A stretch of 64,000 nucleotides of DNA. Source: Pseudorhodobacter aquimaris (lineage in GTDB: Bacteria; Pseudomonadota; Alphaproteobacteria; Rhodobacterales; Rhodobacteraceae). The notes beneath the pieces were generated by a model. It did not search any database. It was not told the DNA's origin and was given only the letters and a program-made list of their open reading frames with translations. The stretch lies in NCBI RefSeq assembly GCF_001202025.1, contig NZ_LGHS01000029.1:53663-117662 (forward strand). The letters run 5' to 3'. The position numbers and the translations under genes are program-made. Positions 58,214 to 64,000 of the stretch are shown here, piece after piece (position 1 is the first letter of the stretch; each line of letters opens with the position of its first letter).

Positions 58214-58427
58214 CCTTGCGCAAAAGATCTGCCCTGTTTGTGCGCGTCCGTTTAGCTGGCGCAAGAAATGGAAAAAAACCTGGGATGAGGTGCGCTATTG
58301 TTCGGCCAAATGTCGCATCAAACGAAAACCGGCAGTCAGTAGCGAGGGCCTTACCAATGCGGCAAATAGTCCGCTGCGGTTGCACTCTGCTTTCAGCAAC
58401 ACCACGTCTAGGTTCACCAAGGAGTAA
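58200..58427 (+). CDS. DUF2256 zinc-ribbon-like small protein
   Basis: A 75-residue protein with KICPVCARPFSWRKKWKKTWDEVRYCSAKCR, the DUF2256 signature. Cys11, Cys14, Cys34 and Cys38 probably bind a metal. The family is often encoded next to FeS-BCP photolyases, as here (14-base overlap). The C-terminal 30 residues (after about residue 45) are not part of the domain and may be a frame extension. Function unknown. Confidence 0.85.
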   Translation: MKKANLAQKICPVCARPFSWRKKWKKTWDEVRYCSAKCRIKRKPAVSSEGLTNAANSPLRLHSAFSNTTSRFTKE

Positions 58428-58430
58428 CCC

Positions 58431-58985
58431 ATGCGCTTGATAAATTTGCGAAGGCTGGTGCTGTGCGTCACCCTGCTTACCCCCTTAGTTGTCTCAGCCG
58501 AGGATACCATGATCCAGTTCTCATTATCCGATCCCACCCGTTGGGATTACTTTAGCGATCAGGTTATGGGCGGTGTCTCGGAAGGTCGGGTGACATTCGA
58601 AACAATTGATGATCGGCCTGTCTTACAGTTGACTGGCCGCGTGAGCACGGCCAACCGCGGTGGATTTATTCAAGCTCGCACGAAGCTGGACCAGCCCTTG
58701 CCAGACACGGCGCAGGGCATTTCTTTGAATATACGCGGCAACGCTCAACCCTATTACCTGCACATTCGCACAAAGTGGACGGTGTTGCCTTGGCAACTGT
58801 ATCAAGCAAAATTTGATACATCCGAGGCATGGCAAGAGGTGCGCATCCCGTTTGACGCATTTGCGCCTTACGGCGGGCTCTTGCGCCAATCGTTCAAGAT
58901 TTCAGACATACGCAGTATCGCCGTCGTTGCCTTTGGTCGAGATCACGACGCAGACCTATCCGTGCGCGCCATCGGGGTTTATTGA
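58431..58985 (+). CDS. CIA30 family exported protein
   Basis: A 184-residue protein with a signal peptide (about residues 1-23, LRRLVLCVTLLTPLVVSAED) and a CIA30/NDUFAF1-like beta domain (WDYFSDQVMGGVSEGRVTF, NRGGFIQARTKLDQPL, GISLNIRGNAQPYYLHIRT, WQEVRIPFDAF). In mitochondria the relative helps assemble complex I, but bacterial members with signal peptides are uncharacterised. It is three bases after the DUF2256 gene, so it belongs to the photolyase operon. Confidence 0.85.
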   Translation: MRLINLRRLVLCVTLLTPLVVSAEDTMIQFSLSDPTRWDYFSDQVMGGVSEGRVTFETIDDRPVLQLTGRVSTANRGGFIQARTKLDQPLPDTAQGISLNIRGNAQPYYLHIRTKWTVLPWQLYQAKFDTSEAWQEVRIPFDAFAPYGGLLRQSFKISDIRSIAVVAFGRDHDADLSVRAIGVY

Positions 58986-59161
58986 GCAAAGGGAACGCCG
59001 TTGCGAATAATGATGGATAAACTGCCAATGGCAATTGCATCACAATATACACCCTGAATCACCGCGGATTTGTCGGAGACGATCAACTCAGACTCAGGAC
59101 CCCTCAATTTCTTGAGGCTATCGGGCCTGTATTATTCAAACTCTCAAATTGAGGGGGTTGC

Positions 59162-59640
59162 ATGATCACTCTTTACTGGCTGAAAGAAGAACAGAAGGCG
59201 CGGCTTCGCGCTTGTTATCCGAAGAGCCGCAGTGTTCCGCGTGTAGATGACCTGCACATCCTGAGCAGTATTATCTTCATCAATCACAATGGCTTGCGCT
59301 GGTGTGATGTACCTGACGCTCGACGATGGATGAAAAAGATGGGGTGACATAGGTGTGTTCGGATCATGACGGCGCTGGCTGCTGAGGCACCCGGCAATAA
59401 GGCGCTTTTTATAGATGCAACTTACGTATTACCGCTTCCAGCCTACGGGTGAAGAAGGGGGGCGATGGGGTCCAAGAAGCCCTTGTAGATATGGGTGTAG
59501 ATATGGGCGTAATCCTCCGCATCCCTGGACGAAAGGCACAAGGTAGCCCTCTGCGCGACCGCTTTCGCCGCGCCCGTGATATTCTGGTTGTAAGCGCTGA
59601 GCCTAAGCAAGTGCCTGACTCATCTTGCTCGTGCTATTTT
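59162..59640 (+). mobile_element. IS5-family transposase remnant
   Basis: From ATG 59162 the frame reads TLYWLKEEQKARLRACYPKSRSVPRVDD and INHNGLRWCDVPDA, the N-terminus of IS5 (ISL/IS427-like) transposases, then breaks after about 60 codons. Later pieces (FIDATYVL-like at about 59410 and LRIPGRKAQGSPL at 59516-59554) show that the rest is scrambled and shortened. The GCTCAGACTC-like end near 59088-59110 and a repeat CCTCAATTTCTTGAGG may be the left terminus. Confidence 0.75.
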
Positions 59641-60349
59641 ACGGTGCGCTGTCTGTGATCTGAACGCTCACTCCCCACCAACGAAGCGTATTCTCCAGAT
59701 GGTCGCGTATTGCAATGAGTGCTGCATCTGCGTCACGCGCCTCTAATGCGGAGATAATTGCAAGATGCTCTTCCATGGCCGATACGACACGGTCGGGCAA
59801 GAATGGTCGTGTGTTCTGGATGACAGCGATCCGATCCCGGTTCTCTTCATATAACCGTGTGGCCAGAGTGGAGTTCAGCCCCATCGCGAGCGCGTCGTGA
59901 AGCGAAAGATCGATCTCGATGGCGCGGCGGGAAATTTGCGGCGTTGCTTTGTCAAAAGCATCATCACGCAAACGTTCATGAGCGGCCCTAAGGCTGGCCA
60001 AAGGAACGTCGCGGCTATTGTCGATCAGGCGCCGCGCCCCCTCACCATCGAACATGGCCCGCAAGTCAAGACACTCGCGCGTTGTTTGTGCGCCAGCGTC
60101 CATGACCATGACACCGCGCTTTGGGATCACCGTGAACAACCCGCTGACCTCAGCGCGCTTGACCGCGTCACGCACCGCCGCGATCGGCATTTCAAGCCGG
60201 TCAACAAGCATAGGTATGGATAGAAAAGTGCCACTGGACAGTCGCCCATCCCGCAACTGCTTCACGAGTGCCTGATAGGCACGTTCGTTCAACAGATCTG
60301 GCGGTGCCTTTGCTGTTTTCTCGGGGTTACCAGTGTTTTCAAATTCCAT
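59639..60349 (-). CDS. GntR family transcriptional regulator (FCD type)
   Basis: A 236-residue regulator. An N-terminal winged helix (about residues 20-85, LNERAYQALVKQLRDGRLSSGTFLSIPMLVDRLEMPIAAVRDAVKRAEVSGL) precedes an all-helical FCD ligand-binding domain with EIDLSLHDALA and MEEHLAIISALEARDADAALIAIRDHL, including the usual His ligands. It is divergent from the NCS1 transporter with a perfect palindrome in between, so it likely regulates that gene in response to a nucleobase or breakdown product. The 3' end touches an IS5 remnant, but the protein looks complete. Confidence 0.87.
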   Translation of the reverse strand: MEFENTGNPEKTAKAPPDLLNERAYQALVKQLRDGRLSSGTFLSIPMLVDRLEMPIAAVRDAVKRAEVSGLFTVIPKRGVMVMDAGAQTTRECLDLRAMFDGEGARRLIDNSRDVPLASLRAAHERLRDDAFDKATPQISRRAIEIDLSLHDALAMGLNSTLATRLYEENRDRIAVIQNTRPFLPDRVVSAMEEHLAIISALEARDADAALIAIRDHLENTLRWWGVSVQITDSAP

Positions 60350-60425
60350 TATATGTCACCCTACAGTCAAATTTAGAACGGATTTTCAAGAAAATCCTGA
60401 AAGACCTTTCCTGAAGTGCTGTATA

Positions 60426-60443
60426 CTATTTTATTTAAAATAG
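60426..60443. promoter_or_regulatory. Perfect palindrome, likely GntR operator
   Basis: CTATTTTA (60426-60433), TT, TAAAATAG (60436-60443): 8-bp arms with a 2-base centre, located 77 bases upstream of the GntR start and about 100 bases before the transporter start. Size and symmetry suit a dimeric FCD-type GntR protein. Confidence 0.55.
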
Positions 60444-60541
60444 CGGGTAACATTTTAGATGCAATAACAGAAAACATAAGCGCGTGAGCACAAAGGCGAA
60501 CTTCCGCGTTTGATCGAAATCGACCAGGGGGAGAACGGGAT

Positions 60542-61966
60542 ATGGACACGACACACAGCGATCACGCGCAGGGCGGCGGCGACACGCTGCGCCCGGTTAC
60601 CAGTGAGGAGAAATCTTGGGGTTGGTTCGCCATTTTTAATGTTTGGGCTAACGACATTCAGTCGCTTTTCGGCTATTCCTTGGTTGCGTCGCTTTTTATC
60701 TCGTTTCATGTCAATGGCTGGACCGCCTTTGCCGCCTTGATCACGGCCAGCCTGTTCGTCATGTTTCTGGTCAACCTCTCGGGGGCTGCCGGCGAGAAAT
60801 ACGGCATTCCCTATCCGGTCTTTGCACGTGCCAGCATGGGCACCGCCGGAGCGAAACTGCCAAGCGTTTTACGCGCTACCGTGGCGGTGTTCTGGTATGG
60901 CGTGCAGGTCTATTTCGCCTCGACCGCTGTGGCGCTGTTGATTCACTCGATCACAGGGGCCGATGGTGGGTCGGAGTTCCTCGGGCTCACCACGATTGAC
61001 TGGATCTCTTTTCTAATCGTCTGGGCCTTCCATATCGTCATCTTTTGGCGCGGTATGAACTGGGTTGAAACCTTCCTGAACATTGCCGGTCCATTTGTGT
61101 ATGTGGTGATGATCGGTTTGGTGATTGTTCTTTGGGTCAAATCAGATGGCCAGTTGTTCAGTGCTGCGCGCACAATCTTTGCCAGCCCGGAAAGCACATG
61201 GGCGACAGAGATCAACGGTTTTATCGCCATCGTCGGCACAATGGTGGCATATTTCGCGGCCGTGATGATCAACTTCAGCGATTTTTCTCGCTATGCCCGC
61301 GACAAGAGCGCAATGGTCAAGGGAAACTTTGCCGGCCTGCCGCTCAACATGATCCTATTCTCCGCGCTGGCGCTGTTGACCACAGCAGGTGCTGCGGTGG
61401 TCTACGGGGAGGCCATCGTCAACCCGACCGAGATCGTCGAGCGCACCGACAGCGTGATCCTCGGCGTCATTGCGGCCATCACCTTTTTTGCGGCCACGGT
61501 CGGCATCAATCTGGTCGCCAACTTCATCCCCGCCGTGAACGGCATTGCCAATCTGGCCCCCTCAAAGATCAGCTTCCGCATGGCGGGTCTGATTACTTCG
61601 GGCTTCGCCCTAATTATCGGCGGTCTCTGGACTGCGTTCATCAGCAATTTCGGTATCGGCGGGTTTGTCAACACGCTTGGCGCGACGCTGGCCCCGCTCT
61701 ACGGTATTCTGATCGTTGACTACTACCTACTGCGTAAGCAAGAGCTGAACCGCGACGCACTCTACAACATGGGGGGCGGCGAATATCACTATGGGAATGG
61801 CTGGAACGAACACGCATTGGTTGCCTTCGCCATCGCTGCCATTTTTTCCATTGCAACTGTCTGGGTCCCGGTGCTGAGCCAGCTCAGCGGCTATGCCTGG
61901 GTCATCGGTGCCGTGTTGGGTGGAGTAATCTTCTACTACCGCAGCCGCGGCGCACAATCCGCGTAA
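60542..61966 (+). CDS. NCS1 family nucleobase:cation symporter
   Basis: A 474-residue membrane protein with 12 hydrophobic segments. The N-terminal region (EEKSWGWFAIFNVWANDIQSLFGYSL) and GEKYGIPYPVFARASMGTAGAKLPSVLRATVAVFWYGVQ carry the NCS1 signatures; INFSDFSRYARDKSAMVKGNFAGLPLNM is the conserved region of helix 6-7. Substrates in this family are cytosine, purines, allantoin, hydantoin or thiamine precursors; which applies is not clear. It is divergent from a GntR regulator. Downstream enzyme genes that would reveal the substrate have been lost to IS-rich DNA. Confidence 0.9.
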   Translation: MDTTHSDHAQGGGDTLRPVTSEEKSWGWFAIFNVWANDIQSLFGYSLVASLFISFHVNGWTAFAALITASLFVMFLVNLSGAAGEKYGIPYPVFARASMGTAGAKLPSVLRATVAVFWYGVQVYFASTAVALLIHSITGADGGSEFLGLTTIDWISFLIVWAFHIVIFWRGMNWVETFLNIAGPFVYVVMIGLVIVLWVKSDGQLFSAARTIFASPESTWATEINGFIAIVGTMVAYFAAVMINFSDFSRYARDKSAMVKGNFAGLPLNMILFSALALLTTAGAAVVYGEAIVNPTEIVERTDSVILGVIAAITFFAATVGINLVANFIPAVNGIANLAPSKISFRMAGLITSGFALIIGGLWTAFISNFGIGGFVNTLGATLAPLYGILIVDYYLLRKQELNRDALYNMGGGEYHYGNGWNEHALVAFAIAAIFSIATVWVPVLSQLSGYAWVIGAVLGGVIFYYRSRGAQSA

Positions 61967-62214
61967 GGACCTCCCATCACCCGGTCTGACTGCCAGCATT
62001 GGATCGGGTGGATATCACGATCATGAACAGAAGGGCCTCGCGTATCTTGGGGTCTTCTCTTATTTCATTCTACGGATTCCGACCAAAGCCAAGCTCGACA
62101 TTGAGGATCCAGATCGCGCAGGTCGTCAGACACAATTCTGCCCGCTGTCTGAGGTGAGCCACCAACACATAGCGGACATTGTTTGGTCAACCGCGAAAGT
62201 CAGCAAAGCTGTAG
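61967..62214. other. Short region after the NCS1 gene
   Basis: About 250 bases without a clear gene. It may hold the start of a lost downstream gene cut by the adjacent IS91 remnant. Confidence 0.3.
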
Positions 62215-63077
62215 GTTTCTCGGACGCCCCGCGCGGACGTTTAAGTGACGCGGATCGCTGCCTGGCGTCGGAGAAGCGCTCAAGCGGGAAATCGCGGGGT
62301 TGGGCGTGGTGGGCCGTTTGTTGTGTTATGGGGATTTGAACAGTGGTTTGCCTTGGATCCGAACTGACGGACCTGTTGAGCGGCCCCGTTGGACTAAGTG
62401 CGGGGTCGGCTTTGCCAGTATTTGTTCGATATGCGCGGCATTTTGCCGGCGTCATCAACTTTTGCCACATCGTTAGTTTGATCAGCGTGAGATGATTGGT
62501 TCGCAGGAGATATAGCCTGCGGCGGCGAGTGTCGTTCGTGATGTACCGGGCGCGGGTCATGCTGCGGCCCTTTGTGGTTTTGGCGGTGCTCTGGAATGCT
62601 GTGCTGGTGCGACTGTGTCGATGATGATCATTTATCCGCCGCAACACGGGCATGGCAGCGCGAGGAAACGGACAGGTTCCACTGTGTTACCGGTGTTGTT
62701 GTCGTGGTCGTGCTCGGATATGCGCACTCCGAGCAGCTGCCGGATCCTGGCGATGTTAGCGGCACGGCTTCCATTTCCGAAAAAGCCATAGTGAGGGATG
62801 CGGTGCTGGCCCTTTGGCAGAACGTGGATCAGGAACCGGCGGATGAACCCGGCCATCGTCAGCGTCATAGTGGTGTGGCGACCCGCACCTTTAAGACGGT
62901 GGCCTTTGGCGCGGAAGATAACACTGCGCGCATCGAAACGGATCAGTCCACTGTTGGATATTGCAACGCTGTGGGTGTACCGCGACAGATATGCCAATAC
63001 TGCTTTGGGTCCGAAGAAGGGTTCCTTGGCCTAGACGACCCAGTCGATTTTGCGCAGCGGTTGCAGGAAAGAACGGA
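62215..63077 (-). mobile_element. IS91-family transposase remnant
   Basis: On the minus strand the sequence reads FLQPLRKIDWVV, a TAG stop, AKEPFFGPKAVLAYLSRYTHSVAISN, then AGFIRRFLIHVLPKGQHRIPHYGFF, NIARIRQLLGV and LPCPCCGG, a TAA, MIIIDT. This is the C-terminal half of an IS91-type (HUH) transposase with two in-frame stops. Sequence to about 62215 resembles the usual 3' flank of such elements. The N-terminal half is missing. Confidence 0.8.
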
Positions 63078-63380
63078 ATGCGGTCAGTAACCGGATGAAG
63101 CGGGACCGGGCCATCAAGGCACTGGACATGGCAGTAGGGCTGCGAAAGCCACCCAAAGGCTGCATCCAGCATACGGATTGTGGCTCTCGATACTGTTCCG
63201 GTGACTATCATAAACGTCTGAAGCAGCATGGCGTTCTCGTTTCGACGAGCGGCAAGGGACAGTGTTATGACAATTCCATGGTCGAGACCGTCTTCAAATC
63301 TCTGAAAGCCGGACTGATCTGGCGTTAGAAACGGGCGCCCCGCAGACAAGCAGAAGGAGCAATATTCCACTACATCAATG
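63078..63380 (+). mobile_element. IS3-family orfB C-terminal remnant
   Basis: The frame reads VSNRMKRDRAIKALDMAVGLRKPP, CIQHTDCGSRYCSGDYHKRL, SGKGQCYDNSMVETVFKSLKAGLIWR, then a TAG stop at 63326-63328, then RRQAEGAIFHYIND. This is the second half of the IS3 DDE domain including the catalytic Glu (NSMVETVFKSLK). The join with the IS91 remnant is at about 63078 and the IS110 copy follows. Confidence 0.82.
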
Positions 63381-63462
63381 ATGGGGTGGATGCGCCACCC
63401 GGCGGCATCGCAATGTGCCAGAATGATAGCAGTTTAAACTGTCATACAAAGGAAGAGCATCC

Positions 63463-64000
63463 ATAGAGAATGTTAGCGTAGTAGGAATTGATTTAGCAAA
63501 ACGGGGCTTCCAACTGCACGGAGCTTCCAACTGCACGGGGCTGACACCGATGGTTCCGTTGTGTTCCGCAAGAAATTGTCGCGGTCTCAGCTTATTGCGT
63601 TCCTGAGTAAGCTTCCAAGGTGCGTTGTTGCTATGGAGGCTTGCGCTACGTCCCATTATTGGGGGCGTGAGATTGGCAAGCTCGGTCACGAGGCGCGTCT
63701 AATCCCACCTGTTTACGTTAAGCCGTTTGTGAAGCGTCAAAAGAACGATGCAAATGACGCAGAAGCGATCGCGGAGGCGGCATCGCGCCCGACCATGCGC
63801 TACGTCTCGGTTAAAAGCGCAGAACAACAGGCGCAGGGCATGGTCTTTCGAACACGCGATTTATGTGTCCGCCAACGCTCCCAGTTGGTAAACGCTTTGC
63901 GGGGTCATTTAGCAGAATACGGTGTCGTCGTCGCTCAAGGGATGGTTCAGTTTAGACGCATGATAACCAGCTTTGATGAAGTTGCGCCTGACCTGCCGAC
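63463..64000 (+). mobile_element. IS110-family transposase, frameshifted, continues past window end
   Basis: The frame reads ENVSVVGIDLAKRGFQLHGA and, after a shift, ADTDGSVVFRKKLSRSQLIAFLSKLPRCVVAME, REIGKLGHEARLIPPVYVKPFVKRQKNDANDAEAIAEAA, the N-terminal DEDD domain of IS110. A 17-bp tandem duplication (63506-63539) shifts the frame, and the expected start codon is ATA (63463-63465). The rest to base 64000 is open and well conserved (TRDLCVRQRSQLVNALRGHLAEYG), so the damage is recent. Unlike the other scraps here, this copy looks nearly full length as far as the window shows. Confidence 0.85.
63506..63539. repeat. 17-bp direct tandem repeat in IS110 transposase gene
   Basis: GCTTCCAACTGCACGGA (63506-63522) is followed directly by GCTTCCAACTGCACGGG (63523-63539), differing only in the last base. 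Removing one unit restores the reading HGADTDG typical of IS110 transposases. Confidence 0.9.

Noticed and set aside
62126..62653. 175-codon minus-strand frame
   Set aside because: It is the 3' flank of the IS91 remnant read in another frame; no protein features.

Overview
This window looks like chromosomal DNA from a marine alphaproteobacterium of the Rhodobacterales (Roseobacter group). The evidence is the order HdaA-PPK-PPX, the pccB ... pccA ... methylmalonyl-CoA mutase block, trimethylamine monooxygenase, LamG/Hint and DUF6497 proteins typical of that group, a four-gene ligase-associated repair operon and an Fe-S photolyase. I see no rRNA, tRNA, CRISPR array, prophage or plasmid backbone.

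Layout. 1-7.5 kb: a co-oriented housekeeping run (AI-2E family transporter end, HdaA, polyphosphate kinase, exopolyphosphatase, VOC protein, TerB-DnaJ protein, nuclease-like protein, small secreted protein). 7.6-16.5 kb: the propionyl-CoA to succinyl-CoA block on the minus strand (mutase, pccA, pccB plus small lipoproteins and a methyltransferase). The mutase carries a one-base frameshift. A PccR-type operator lies before pccB, but the regulator usually found next to it is not visible, and about 0.9 kb of decayed DNA follows. 17.5-21.8 kb: a LamG-Hint protein and two MFS transporters. 22.0-28.9 kb: baeRF3-like protein, Zn alcohol dehydrogenase, alpha/beta-hydrolase membrane protein, MgtE and a broken MFS gene, with an FNR-like box in the divergent promoter. 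29.3-34.9 kb: intact exonuclease / DNA ligase / Lhr-like helicase / PdeM repair operon. 35.0-37.9 kb: a hybrid histidine kinase.

37.9-40.1 kb is decayed DNA with IS110 and IS3 scraps. 40.1-47.4 kb holds a set of genes for O2-independent ubiquinone synthesis and nitric-oxide defence (ubiD, ubiX, ric, nnrS, ubiT, ubiU, ubiV and a Crp/Fnr regulator) with FNR-like boxes; ubiV is frameshifted near its start. 48.0-52.5 kb: an RND efflux pair. 53.0-54.4 kb: trimethylamine monooxygenase. 54.4-56.1 kb: IS scraps and a fasciclin pseudogene. 56.1-59.0 kb: exported protein, Fe-S photolyase, DUF2256 and CIA30 proteins. 59.2-62.0 kb: IS5 scrap, GntR regulator and divergent NCS1 nucleobase transporter around a perfect palindrome. 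62.2-64.0 kb: nested remnants of IS91, IS3 and IS110.

The main theme is a conserved metabolic backbone with visible gene decay. Three otherwise well conserved genes (methylmalonyl-CoA mutase, an MFS transporter, ubiV) are broken by small indels, two loci show short tandem duplications (7 bp and 17 bp), and five or more IS families survive only as fragments. The two places most worth a second look are the FNR-box-linked anaerobic ubiquinone/NO module and the FNR-box-linked baeRF3/alcohol dehydrogenase/hydrolase/MgtE cluster.
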